Source: Paraburkholderia heleia NBRC 101817
GTDB lineage: Bacteria > Pseudomonadota > Gammaproteobacteria > Burkholderiales > Burkholderiaceae
NCBI RefSeq assembly: GCF_000739775.1
Contig: NZ_BBJH01000006.1
Span: 310,001-374,000 of the forward strand
DNA length: 64,000 nt
Direction: 5' to 3'
Positions 52,942 through 61,097 of the stretch are shown piece after piece. Below the pieces are notes generated by a model, which saw nothing but the letters and a program-made list of their open reading frames with translations, did no database searches and was not told the origin of the DNA. The translations under genes and the position numbers were made by a program. The stretch's first letter is position 1, and each line of letters starts with the position of its first letter.

Positions 52942-52961
52942 ACATCGAATTCCATCGATGT
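52942..52961. promoter_or_regulatory. 20-bp dyad upstream of the ureohydrolase gene
   Basis: ACATCGA-attcca-TCGATGT is a perfect 7+7 inverted repeat with the 20-bp total length typical of LuxR-type boxes. It is centred about 97 bases before ATG 53049. A weak promoter TTTGGC/TACCAT (52981-53008) follows, placing the dyad near -63, a class I activator position. Confidence 0.58.
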
Positions 52962-53048
52962 AAACATCTCAACTTCACTATTTGGCCGCGCGGGATCTCC
53001 CCTACCATCGTCCGATCGATTTGCCTCTAACGTTCGGAGACACACCAG

Positions 53049-53999
53049 ATGGAGCGCCAGTTCAACCAGCCGCAGGGCGGCAACGAGATGCCGCGGTTCG
53101 GCGGCATCGCCACGATGATGCGCCTGCCGCAGGCCGAGACCACGGAGGGCCTCGACGTCTGCTTCGTGGGCGTGCCACTCGATATCGGCACCTCGAACCG
53201 CTCCGGCACGCGTTTCGGGCCGCGCCAGATCCGCTCTGAATCGGTGCTGCTGCGACCGTACAACATGGCCACGCGCGCGGCGCCGTTCGATTCGCTGCAG
53301 GTGGCCGATATCGGTGACGTCGCAACAAACCCCTATGATTTGAAGGATTCGATTCGTTTGATCGAAGCGGCCTACGACCGCATCGTCGAGACGGGCTGCC
53401 GCCCCATCACGCTCGGCGGCGACCACACGATCGCATGGCCGATCCTGCGCGCGCTGCACAAGAAATACGGCAAGCTCGCCGTCGTCCACATCGACGCCCA
53501 CGCCGACGTGAACGACACCATGTTCGGCGAAAAGATCGCGCACGGCACGCCATTTCGCCGCGCCGTCGAAGATGGTCTCCTGCAATGCGACAAGGTCACG
53601 CAAATCGGCCTGCGCGGCACCGGCTATCACGCGGAAGATTTCGACTGGTGCCGCAAACAGGGCTTCACCGTCGTGCAAGCCGAGTCCTGCTGGAACCGCT
53701 CGCTCGCGCCGCTGATGGAAGAAGTGCGTGCACGCGTGGGCGACACGCCCGTGTACCTGAGCTTCGACATCGACGGGCTCGACCCCGCCTTCGCGCCCGG
53801 CACCGGCACGCCCGAGGTGGGCGGGCTGACCGTGCACCAGGGCCTCGAGATCGTGCGCGGCATGAAGGGGCTCAACGTGGTGGGCGCCGATCTCGTCGAA
53901 GTCTCGCCGCCGTACGACCAGGCCGGCACGACCGCGCTCGTGGGCGCGAATCTCGCCTTCGAAATGCTTTGCATCATGCCCGGCGTGGCTTACCGCTAG
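53049..53999 (+). CDS. Ureohydrolase: agmatinase/guanidinobutyrase family
   Basis: A 316-residue arginase-superfamily enzyme with two manganese sites. Metal motifs are GGDH (residues 123-126), DAHAD (149-153) and SFDIDGLDP (238-246). The N-terminus FNQPQGGNEMPRFGGIATMMRLP and FVGVPLDIGTSNRSGTRFGPRQIRSE resemble Pseudomonas guanidinobutyrase (GbuA) more than biosynthetic agmatinase SpeB. It should release urea from 4-guanidinobutyrate (giving GABA) or agmatine (giving putrescine). It is 18 bases before the aldehyde dehydrogenase gene, in one operon. Confidence 0.87.
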   Translation: MERQFNQPQGGNEMPRFGGIATMMRLPQAETTEGLDVCFVGVPLDIGTSNRSGTRFGPRQIRSESVLLRPYNMATRAAPFDSLQVADIGDVATNPYDLKDSIRLIEAAYDRIVETGCRPITLGGDHTIAWPILRALHKKYGKLAVVHIDAHADVNDTMFGEKIAHGTPFRRAVEDGLLQCDKVTQIGLRGTGYHAEDFDWCRKQGFTVVQAESCWNRSLAPLMEEVRARVGDTPVYLSFDIDGLDPAFAPGTGTPEVGGLTVHQGLEIVRGMKGLNVVGADLVEVSPPYDQAGTTALVGANLAFEMLCIMPGVAYR

Positions 54000-54017
54000 G
54001 GCGCGAGGAGACACGTC

Positions 54018-55502
54018 ATGACTACGAATACCGAACGTCGGATCGACGGCGAGGCTTTTGTGCTGCCCGCCGCAACGATTGCGGGTGAAAGCTTGTGCGC
54101 CGAGGACAGCGAAGTGTGCTCGCCCATCTGCAATGCGGCCACGGGCGAAACGATCGGCTGGCAGGAGCACGCCACGCCCGCGATGGTCGATCGCGCCGTG
54201 CATGCCGCGCACGATGCGCTCATCGCGTGGCGGCACACGACGCCCGCCGCGCGCGGCAAGCTGCTGCGCAAGATCGCCGAACTGGTGGCAGCCGACCGCG
54301 CACGCCTCGCTGCCATGCAGATGCAGGTGAGCGGCAAGCCGCCGTTCGAAGCGGACCTCGACGTGAGCGACACCATCGCGACGTTCAACTACTATGCCAG
54401 CCTGTGCGAAGACGCCTCGGCGTTCGCCGCCGAAGCGGTCGCGGTGCCGGACGAGGCGCTGCTGGCCGAGCGCGTGCATGAACCGGTTGGCGTCGCGGCG
54501 CTGATCGTGCCGTGGAATTTCCCGATGGTCACGACGGCCTGGAAACTCGCACCCGCACTGGCCGCGGGCTGCACGGTCGTCATCAAGCCTTCGGAACTCA
54601 CCTCGCCCACCGAGCACATGCTCGCCGCAATCGTGAGCGAAGCGGGCGTGCCCGATGGCGTCGTGAACGTGGTCAACGGCGGCGGCGACGTCGGCGCCCG
54701 GCTGACGACGCATCCGCTAGTCGACAAGATTTCGTTCACCGGCAGTACGGCGTCGGGCCGCAAGGTCATGCAGGCCGCCGCGCAGGACATGAAGCGCCTC
54801 ACGCTCGAACTGGGCGGCAAGTCCGCACTGATCGTACGCGAAGACGCCGACGTGGCACAGGCCGTCTCGCTCGCGGTGGGCGGCGCGTTCACCAACGCCG
54901 GGCAGATGTGCTCGGCCACCGCGCGCATCCTCGTGCACGACAACGTGTATCGCAAGTTCATGGCCGCATTCGAGACAGCCGTGCGAGCCGTCGTGGTCGC
55001 GCCGCCCCAGGGTGCGGACGCCGCGATGGGACCGCTCATCAGCGCCGCGCAACACGCACGCGTGGCGGCGCTCGTGGCGCAAGGCGTCGAAGCGGGCGCA
55101 CAGATCGCGTTCGCGGGCCAGCTCGATCCCGCATGCGCCGAAGGCTTCTTCATGGCGCCAGTCGTCATTGCGGAACCCGCGGCGGACAACGTGCTGTGGA
55201 CCGACGAAATCTTCGGACCGGTCGCGTGCGTGAAATCCTTCCGTTCGGATGACGAAGCAATCGCCATCGCCAACGATACGCGTTACGGACTAGTCGCCAC
55301 AGTCGTGACCGGCGACGAAAAAGCCGCGCGACGCTACAAGGCACAGTTGCGCGCCGGGCTCGTCTGGGTCAACACCCCGCAACTGATCTTTCCGCAAGTG
55401 TGCTGGGGCGGCTTCGGCCTGAGCGGCATTGGCCGCGAACTGGGCGTCGCGGGCCTACGCAGCTACCAGGAATTGCGCCACACGGTCGGCCTGCGTGGCT
55501 GA
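54018..55502 (+). CDS. Aldehyde dehydrogenase (NAD(P)+)
   Basis: A 494-residue aldehyde dehydrogenase of the betaine/gamma-aminobutyraldehyde class. Catalytic N167 (PWNF), E264 (LELGG), the FTGSTASGRKVM cofactor loop, and nucleophile C298 (GQMCSATAR) are all present. With the ureohydrolase upstream and the amine oxidase across the gap, 4-aminobutanal to GABA is an attractive reaction. An alternative is 2-oxoglutarate semialdehyde, which the hydroxyproline locus produces and which lacks a dedicated dehydrogenase here. AGGAG precedes ATG 54018. Confidence 0.87.
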   Translation: MTTNTERRIDGEAFVLPAATIAGESLCAEDSEVCSPICNAATGETIGWQEHATPAMVDRAVHAAHDALIAWRHTTPAARGKLLRKIAELVAADRARLAAMQMQVSGKPPFEADLDVSDTIATFNYYASLCEDASAFAAEAVAVPDEALLAERVHEPVGVAALIVPWNFPMVTTAWKLAPALAAGCTVVIKPSELTSPTEHMLAAIVSEAGVPDGVVNVVNGGGDVGARLTTHPLVDKISFTGSTASGRKVMQAAAQDMKRLTLELGGKSALIVREDADVAQAVSLAVGGAFTNAGQMCSATARILVHDNVYRKFMAAFETAVRAVVVAPPQGADAAMGPLISAAQHARVAALVAQGVEAGAQIAFAGQLDPACAEGFFMAPVVIAEPAADNVLWTDEIFGPVACVKSFRSDDEAIAIANDTRYGLVATVVTGDEKAARRYKAQLRAGLVWVNTPQLIFPQVCWGGFGLSGIGRELGVAGLRSYQELRHTVGLRG

Positions 55503-55633
55503 TCGCTTCATGCCGGCTTCATGCCGGCTTGAAGCGGCCGCGACGCTTTGACGGGCGGCGCTGCTGTAAGCGGCGCGGTGGGGGTTGCGGCTCGCATGGC
55601 ATAATCGCCGCAATATTTCCACCGCTTCACGCC

Positions 55634-56032
55634 GTGCGCCAATTCCAACTCAGGCTGGGCAGTCTACTGGGGATGCTTGCGCTCCTCATGGCGACGCTCG
55701 CGCCCGTGGTTTCGCACCTGCTAGCCGCCAAGGCCATGCAGATGGCGCCCGGCACGGTGGAACGCGCGCCCTGCGGCATGCCTTCGATGGAGCACCACGT
55801 TCGCGGCACGCACGGCACAGCGGGCGCGCATGCAGCGAACACAACGTCCGGCGACATGCAGGACTGCGGCTATTGCAGCTTCTTCGCGCACCTGCCCGTC
55901 GTGTCCGGCGTGCCCGTGCCGCTGTTTGTCGTCGGCGCGCTTGTGCAGGCGCGCATCGCGGCGCGATTCGAGAGCGTTCACCTCGTCGCGCCCGCGGCCC
56001 ACATCCACGCACGCGCCCCGCCCCTGTCCTGA
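55634..56032 (+). CDS. DUF2946 membrane-anchored protein
   Basis: A 132-residue protein from GTG 55634 with an N-terminal membrane helix or signal (LRLGSLLGMLALLMATLAPVVSHLLA). The middle is rich in Met, His and Cys (MAPGTVERAPCGMPSMEHH, GDMQDCGYCSFFAH), and a second hydrophobic segment follows (VPVPLFVVGALVQARI). CGMPSMEHH and DCGYC are the potential metal ligands of DUF2946, a family that clusters with copper genes and TonB receptors. With the CopC-like protein two genes downstream, copper handling is the best guess. The start codon is uncertain. Confidence 0.75.
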   Translation: MRQFQLRLGSLLGMLALLMATLAPVVSHLLAAKAMQMAPGTVERAPCGMPSMEHHVRGTHGTAGAHAANTTSGDMQDCGYCSFFAHLPVVSGVPVPLFVVGALVQARIAARFESVHLVAPAAHIHARAPPLS

Positions 56033-56138
56033 CCGGATCGACCACGCCAATCCCGGACGATGCGCCCAGCGTGTCGCCGGGCCTGCACGCGCGCCGCCGA
56101 GGCTCGCGCGCGTGCCTCGTTTCTCGACAGGACAACTC

Positions 56139-57047
56139 ATGTCTGACCAATCGCCGTCCGGCCGCATGGCTACGGACGTGCTTGCACCCGTTCGCGCGTT
56201 GACGCGGCTCTTCGGCTGCGCGCTGCTGCTCGGACCATGTGCGGCCCATGCTCACGCCATCGCAGGCGACCGCGTTTTCCCCTCCACGCTCTCCGTCGAC
56301 GACCCCGGCGTAGGCGACGAAGCCAACCTCGAATTCGGGCACCAGCGCGTGCCGGGCGACGCAGGCGACCAAAGCGTCAACACCTTCAGCTTCGAGTACG
56401 ACAAGCTCATCACGCCACGGCTCGCGTTCTCGGTGGACGGCGGCTACGTCATGCAGAACAATCCGGGCGCGCGCGGCTTCGACAATTTCGGCGTGGGGCT
56501 CAAGTACCTGCTCTACGTGAACGACGCGCATGAATTCATGACCTCGGTGGGCGTGGACGCCGAACTCGGCGGCACGGGCAGCCGCGCGATCGCCGACAAC
56601 TTCTCGACGATCTCGCCCACGGTCTTCGCCGGCAAGGGCATGGGCGATCTGCCCGACTCGCTCGCCTGGCTGCGGCCCATCGCCATCACGGGCGAAGCGG
56701 GGCCGTCGTTCACGACCGGCGGCGGCCAGCCGAACGCGTTCGACTACGGCTTCACGTTCCAGTACAGCCTGCCCTACCTGCAGCAGCACGTACACGACCT
56801 CGGCTTGCCGCAGCCGTTTTCCAGCCTCATCCCGCTCGTCGAAGTGCCCCTCTCGCGCAGCCAGGGACAAACGACCGGGACGGTCAACCCCGGCTTCATC
56901 TGGATGAACCGTTACGGCCAGCTCGGCATCGAAGCGCAGATCCCGATCAACCGGGCAAGCGGCTCTCACGTCGGCATCCTCGCGCAGGTGCACATCTTCT
57001 TCGACGATATCGCGCCGCGCACGCTCGGCAAGCCGCTTTTCCAGTAA
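56139..57047 (+). CDS. Outer-membrane beta-barrel-like protein of the copper locus
   Basis: A 302-residue exported protein with a signal peptide at about residues 20-40 (LFGCALLLGPCAAHAHA). The rest is composed of alternating strands with aromatic ends (SFEYDKLITPRLAFSVDGGYVMQ, GVGLKYLLYVNDAHEFMTSVGVDAEL, FTFQYSLPYLQQHV, MNRYGQLGIEAQIPIN), consistent with a small barrel related to the phenol-degradation MetA/transporter-like group. The C-terminus FQ is near-typical for barrel assembly. It sits between DUF2946 and CopC genes, 29 bases before copC. Specific function unknown. Confidence 0.75.
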   Translation: MSDQSPSGRMATDVLAPVRALTRLFGCALLLGPCAAHAHAIAGDRVFPSTLSVDDPGVGDEANLEFGHQRVPGDAGDQSVNTFSFEYDKLITPRLAFSVDGGYVMQNNPGARGFDNFGVGLKYLLYVNDAHEFMTSVGVDAELGGTGSRAIADNFSTISPTVFAGKGMGDLPDSLAWLRPIAITGEAGPSFTTGGGQPNAFDYGFTFQYSLPYLQQHVHDLGLPQPFSSLIPLVEVPLSRSQGQTTGTVNPGFIWMNRYGQLGIEAQIPINRASGSHVGILAQVHIFFDDIAPRTLGKPLFQ

Positions 57048-57075
57048 GCCCGCACATTCACACAGGAATATCGAC

Positions 57076-57438
57076 ATGAAACTCGCTACATTGCGCACGG
57101 CCGTCGCCTCAATCGCGCTGCTCGCCGCCCACCTCGCGTGGGCGCACGCTTATCCGAAGCATCAGGAACCGCCCGCTGGCTCGACCGCGCCGGCCACGCT
57201 CAGCGCGGTCGTGATCGACTTCGACGACGGGCTCGAGCCTGCCTTCAGTTCCATCGACGTGACCGACGCGCAGGGCAAATCCGTCATTCGCGAGAAGGCC
57301 AGAGTCGATGCGGGCAACAACAAGCGCATGTCGGTTGCGCTGAATCCGCTGGCGCCCGGAAAGTATTCGGTGGCGTGGGTCGCGGTTGCCGCCGACGGGC
57401 ATCGCACGACCGGACATTACTCGTTCAACGTGAAGTGA
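57076..57438 (+). CDS. CopC-domain periplasmic copper-binding protein
   Basis: A 120-residue protein. The signal peptide is residues 1-23 (ALLAAHLAWA-HAYPKH), so the mature protein begins with His, the N-terminal copper ligand of CopC/LPMO-like proteins. HAYPKHQEPPAGS and the late histidine in VAADGHRTTGHYSF match the CopC fold. It probably binds Cu(II) in the periplasm. The normal partner CopD is absent in this window. The methionine-rich Cu(I) loop is also absent, so it belongs to the short Cu(II)-only type. Confidence 0.84.
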   Translation: MKLATLRTAVASIALLAAHLAWAHAYPKHQEPPAGSTAPATLSAVVIDFDDGLEPAFSSIDVTDAQGKSVIREKARVDAGNNKRMSVALNPLAPGKYSVAWVAVAADGHRTTGHYSFNVK

Positions 57439-57464
57439 ACGTGTAACGATGAGATGAGGCCATG

Positions 57465-57488
57465 CTGCGACTTCCTGAGGGATCGCAG
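57465..57488. terminator. Weak hairpin between copC and the convergent small gene
   Basis: CTGCGA-12 bases-TCGCAG, a 6-bp stem without T-run, lies 27 bases after the copC stop. Confidence 0.25.
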
Positions 57489-57524
57489 TGTGGCCCGTTC
57501 GTGACTCTCCGGCGGGGCGCCGGC

Positions 57525-57749
57525 TTACTGCGGCGAGGTAACGGTAAAGGCTTCGGGCGAGCCGTTCAAGGCGTCGTACAGCTCCCAAACGGGCACGTCG
57601 CCGATTTCGTTGTGGATATAGGCATTAAACGTACGCTCGTAGAGCGCGCGCCCGGCAACGGTTTCCATCGTCATCTCGAAGCCGTTGAGAACCAGGCCGG
57701 CGATTTCGTCGGCTTCGAGCAGGATGTGTTCAGCTTTCTTGCGTTCCAT
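57525..57749 (-). CDS. Small conserved-type hypothetical protein
   Basis: A 74-residue acidic soluble protein (MERKKAEHILLEADEIAGLVLNG...SPEAFTVTSPQ). It looks helical with no cysteines, no signal and no membrane segment. I do not recognise the family. GGAG seven bases before ATG 57749 and even codon use support expression. It converges with copC and is not obviously linked to it. Confidence 0.6.
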   Translation of the reverse strand: MERKKAEHILLEADEIAGLVLNGFEMTMETVAGRALYERTFNAYIHNEIGDVPVWELYDALNGSPEAFTVTSPQ

Positions 57750-57790
57750 GGTAGTGCTCCGGTACAGCAGGTACCATGCAATTTTAAGGG

Positions 57791-58166
57791 GAACAGCTCG
57801 AATTCGCCAACGATCCGAAGTACCCGCCCCCGCGCGCCGGCGCCTGGGTCAGCGGCGAGCAGATCCGCGAAGCCATGAGCAACGGCCAGCTCAAGCTGCA
57901 TCGTGTAATGCTCATTCGGAAAAAATCAGTCCGCAACTACTGCCGAGGGCTTGGCGGGGCATTCACCGCACTGCCGTTGCAGACACCAGCCGCGCACGAT
58001 CGGAACGCTCTCCAGCGGACAGCTCGCCGGCCGGGCGCGATGCGCCAGTTTGACGGGCAAACGGACATCGCAGCCTTCAAGACGCGTGATGGCGATTGGG
58101 GCTTCATTTCTCATCATGTGTTCAAGGCGTCCGGCCAGCTCACCCATGCTCAATACACGTTGTGGG
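57791..58166. pseudogene. Decayed coding fragment and unassigned region
   Basis: From about 57801 the plus strand reads EFANDPKYPPPRAGAWVSGEQIREAMSNGQLKL in one frame: protein-like with high GC3, but without a start codon because a stop lies just upstream. Protein character fades after 57900. A plus-strand frame (57875-58195) and a minus-strand frame (57926-58147, with a GWCLQRQCGECP cysteine motif) overlap in the rest and neither has a ribosome-binding site or a known family. The best reading is a gene remnant. Confidence 0.35.
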
Positions 58167-58364
58167 TCAATCGAACAGCATGCGCAGCGCGCTAATCATC
58201 ACGATCGCGAATAGCGCGAACCCGAACGTCGTGCCAATCAGCAACAACATGCCGGCATGACGCTCGATACGCGTAGCTTGTCTTTCATCGTTTCGTCGAG
58301 CATGCGTGTGTGCATACGATCCGTCGTGAAGAGATGAAACATCAACGAGCGAATAGGGACTCAT
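58167..58364 (-). CDS. Small single-span membrane protein
   Basis: A 65-residue protein: a polar N-terminal half (MSPYSLVDVSSLHDGSYAHTHARRNDERQ) and one membrane helix at about residues 39-63 (MLLLIGTTFGFALFAIVMISAL). GGAG seven bases before ATG 58364 is a good ribosome-binding site. No family recognised. The region 58365-58602 upstream holds only the promoter area of this gene and of the divergent EAL gene. Confidence 0.5.
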   Translation of the reverse strand: MSPYSLVDVSSLHDGSYAHTHARRNDERQATRIERHAGMLLLIGTTFGFALFAIVMISALRMLFD

Positions 58365-58602
58365 TTCGCTTCTCCTTGGCTATTGACTCTCAAACTATCG
58401 TCAGAATAGACGGAACGTATGCTCCTTACGATCGAAAAACTTCGAAAGACTTCGCAAGGGCTGGGAGGAATGTCTTCGCGTTACTTCGGCAGGCGCGACG
58501 CCCCACCGCCCGCCGCGCTGCCGCGCAACGGCGCTGCTTGCGAGTTACATGCCATAATTTTTATGACGGCAATCCAAGCATCGCTACAGACGCAGCCCCG
58601 AC

Positions 58603-60207
58603 ATGCCACCACGCCTACTCATTCTGTTCGGCTCGATCCTCCTGACGTGCGCGGCAACATTGGCGCCGGTGATCATCAGCATACGAATTGCCAACATCGA
58701 CGATGCACGCAACGAGCAGGCACGGCTCCAGGCGTTCGCCAATCGCGTGATGGCGCATACGGAGTCGATCACCAACGAGGCCATTTCGGGGCTCGCCCAG
58801 GTCTTGCCTGACGAGCACACGCCCTGCTCGCCCGAAAACATCGAACAGCTACGTCGCCGCGTATTCAACTATTACTTTATTCGCGACGCCGGGTTCTATA
58901 GCGGCAAGCAATATCTCTGCTCGGCGCTGATGGGCGACGTACAAGACCAGAATCTGACGATGCCGGCTCCAGGGCGTTTGACCCGCGATGGCTATTCGAT
59001 CTGGTTCAGCCAGATGAATCCGCTCAGCGATTTGCGCAGCGATATCCAGATCGGTCGCAACGGCCGATACGTCTCCATCGACCCGCAATCGTATGTCGAC
59101 CTCATCGATCCGGCTCAGCGGCCGATCGCGGTCATCGACGCCGACCAGAACGTGGTGCTCGCGGTCTCGCCGGGAACGAGCGGAGCGGAAATGATCAAGG
59201 CGTGGAAAACGGGCGGCCATATCGAAGGCTCGCGCTGGCGCTACGCGGTCGCGCGCTCCGCCAAACGGCCCGCGCTTGCTGTCGTCGTGAAGACGCTGCG
59301 CGATTTGCCTTCGTCGAGTGCGATTACTTCGCTGATCACCTGGGTTGGCGGCGGGCTGGCGATTGCGTGCCTGGTCGGATATCTGGGTTACCGGCGCGTC
59401 TCGCGTCAACTCTCGTTTCCTGCGACGCTACAGTGGGCAATATCGCATCGCGGTATTGAAGTGCACTATCAGCCCGTGATCGGCCTGGGGGATGGGCGCT
59501 GTGCGGGCGTCGAAGCCGTCGCTCGCTGGCAACTGCGCGGGCGCGCCGTCGCGCCGGAAGTCTTTATTGCCGTTGCGGAACAAAATCAGCTGATTCAAGG
59601 CCTGACCGATCTCGTTCTCGACAAGGCCATCGAAGGCGCACTGCGGGAGCTGAGCGCCGATCCTTCGTTTTACCTCAGCGTCAACGTCAGTGCGAGCGAC
59701 TTGCAGGATGGACGCTTGCCACAAGCGATCGCCAAACGCCTGGCCGGCACGGGCGTCAAGCCCGGGCAAATCTGCATCGAGATCGACGAACACCACCTCT
59801 CCAACGCGCCCGACGTCCGCAATGCGATCAACGCGCTACGGGAGGCCGGATATCCGGTTTATATCGACAATTTCGGTACGACTTACGCAGGTCTGGCCTA
59901 TCTTCAGAGCTTCACCGTCGACGCGCTGAAACTCGACAGGTCATTCGTCGCTGCAATCGGCAATGAAGCGACGCCCAGCGTGGTCGTGACGCACACCATC
60001 GCCATGGCGCACGAACTCGGACTCAAGATCATCGCTGACGGCATTGAGAATCAAAACCAGTTCGACTATTTGCGGGAACAGCGTGTGCAGTACGGGCAGG
60101 GCTGGTTCTTCTGCGAACCGCTGGCGTCGAATGAATTCCTCGACTGGATACGCCGCCGCAACGAGCAGAATGCGAACGCGAATTCTGCGGGCGGCGCGCA
60201 CGCATAG
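58603..60207 (+). CDS. CSS-motif sensor with divergent EAL (c-di-GMP phosphodiesterase-type) domain
   Basis: A 534-residue membrane protein. Helices lie at about 5-27 and 242-264 around a periplasmic CSS domain (TPCSPENIEQLR at 73-84, YLCSAL at 104-109, redox-type cysteines C75 and C106), and an EAL domain spans 270-520. Catalytic motifs deviate: EAV at 304-306 with normal ARW, IDNFGTTYAG (D422 N423 in place of Asp-Asp) and ADGIEN (478-483, Asp for Glu). K443 and QGW (499-501) are kept. It probably degrades c-di-GMP weakly or only binds it. ATG 58603 is the first start. Confidence 0.85.
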   Translation: MPPRLLILFGSILLTCAATLAPVIISIRIANIDDARNEQARLQAFANRVMAHTESITNEAISGLAQVLPDEHTPCSPENIEQLRRRVFNYYFIRDAGFYSGKQYLCSALMGDVQDQNLTMPAPGRLTRDGYSIWFSQMNPLSDLRSDIQIGRNGRYVSIDPQSYVDLIDPAQRPIAVIDADQNVVLAVSPGTSGAEMIKAWKTGGHIEGSRWRYAVARSAKRPALAVVVKTLRDLPSSSAITSLITWVGGGLAIACLVGYLGYRRVSRQLSFPATLQWAISHRGIEVHYQPVIGLGDGRCAGVEAVARWQLRGRAVAPEVFIAVAEQNQLIQGLTDLVLDKAIEGALRELSADPSFYLSVNVSASDLQDGRLPQAIAKRLAGTGVKPGQICIEIDEHHLSNAPDVRNAINALREAGYPVYIDNFGTTYAGLAYLQSFTVDALKLDRSFVAAIGNEATPSVVVTHTIAMAHELGLKIIADGIENQNQFDYLREQRVQYGQGWFFCEPLASNEFLDWIRRRNEQNANANSAGGAHA

Positions 60208-60218
60208 CACGGGTTTGC

Positions 60219-60917
60219 TCAACGGGCAGCGGCCTTGTAATGCTGCAGGCGGTAGCCGTAGCCATAAATCGGCGAAAGCCTGAAGCCAAATTCAGGCCGC
60301 AGATTTAACTTGCTTCTGAGTATCGAAACATAAGTGTCGATGCTTCGTCCGGAAACATCGTTGCCGCGGCTCCAGATCACGTCGAGAATATGCGCGCGCG
60401 AAAGCGGCCGGTTCAAATGCTGAAACAGCAGCAAGGCCAGCGAAAACTGTTTTTTGGTTAGCGTGATCGAGCGCCCGGAGTACGTCACGCGGCGATCGGT
60501 GGCCTGGAATTCCATGCCGCCGATCACATGTATCGTCGCATCCGCCACCAACGAGTAAGTCCGCCGCAACAACGACCGCACGCGCGCCAGCAGAACGTCC
60601 GAGGAATACGGTACCGCGATGACGTCGTCCGCGCCGCGATCGAGCATCGAAACGATCGCGTCTTCGTTGCTGGCGCGGGCCATGAACAACACGGGGACGT
60701 CGTTCTGGAAACGCGTTCGCACGCTCTCGAGCAGACTCACGCTGGACATGTCCGTCACGCTATCGCTCACCACGAGCAGATCGAAGGTTTCCCGGCGCAA
60801 CGCCCTCATGAGATCCCGGCCCAGACGAAACGCGCAACAGATATGGCCTCCGGCGTCAATGGTCCGGCAAACCGCCATCGACCGCACCGGATCGCTTTCT
60901 ACCACGGCAATTCTCAT
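60219..60917 (-). CDS. OmpR-type regulator with degenerate receiver
   Basis: A 232-residue protein: receiver at 1-118, then winged helix (SGRSITLTKKQFSLALLLFQHLNRPLSRAHILDVIWSRGNDVSGRSIDTYVSILRSKL). The Asp at the phosphorylation site (D52) and acidic E7/D9 remain, but the conserved Lys is replaced (VPY at 102-104, where KPF or KPY is expected) and the switch Thr is Ala80. This pattern marks an atypical receiver that may act without phosphorylation. No kinase adjoins. It converges with the EAL gene, with only 11 bases between stops. ATG 60917 is preferred to the open frame upstream. Confidence 0.83.
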   Translation of the reverse strand: MRIAVVESDPVRSMAVCRTIDAGGHICCAFRLGRDLMRALRRETFDLLVVSDSVTDMSSVSLLESVRTRFQNDVPVLFMARASNEDAIVSMLDRGADDVIAVPYSSDVLLARVRSLLRRTYSLVADATIHVIGGMEFQATDRRVTYSGRSITLTKKQFSLALLLFQHLNRPLSRAHILDVIWSRGNDVSGRSIDTYVSILRSKLNLRPEFGFRLSPIYGYGYRLQHYKAAAR

Positions 60918-61097
60918 ATCACCAGACTGTCGGCGAGCAGGCGAAACGCCACGGCCAACGACAGTCTTCACACGCACGAGTTCGAATAATTGATAAATCT
61001 ACCGGCAAGCGCGGCACCGTTACATCAAACAAATTCGATTATCGACATGGCGTACCAATCGACCGCTGAACTCCGTCGGCCTGCGATCACGATACGA

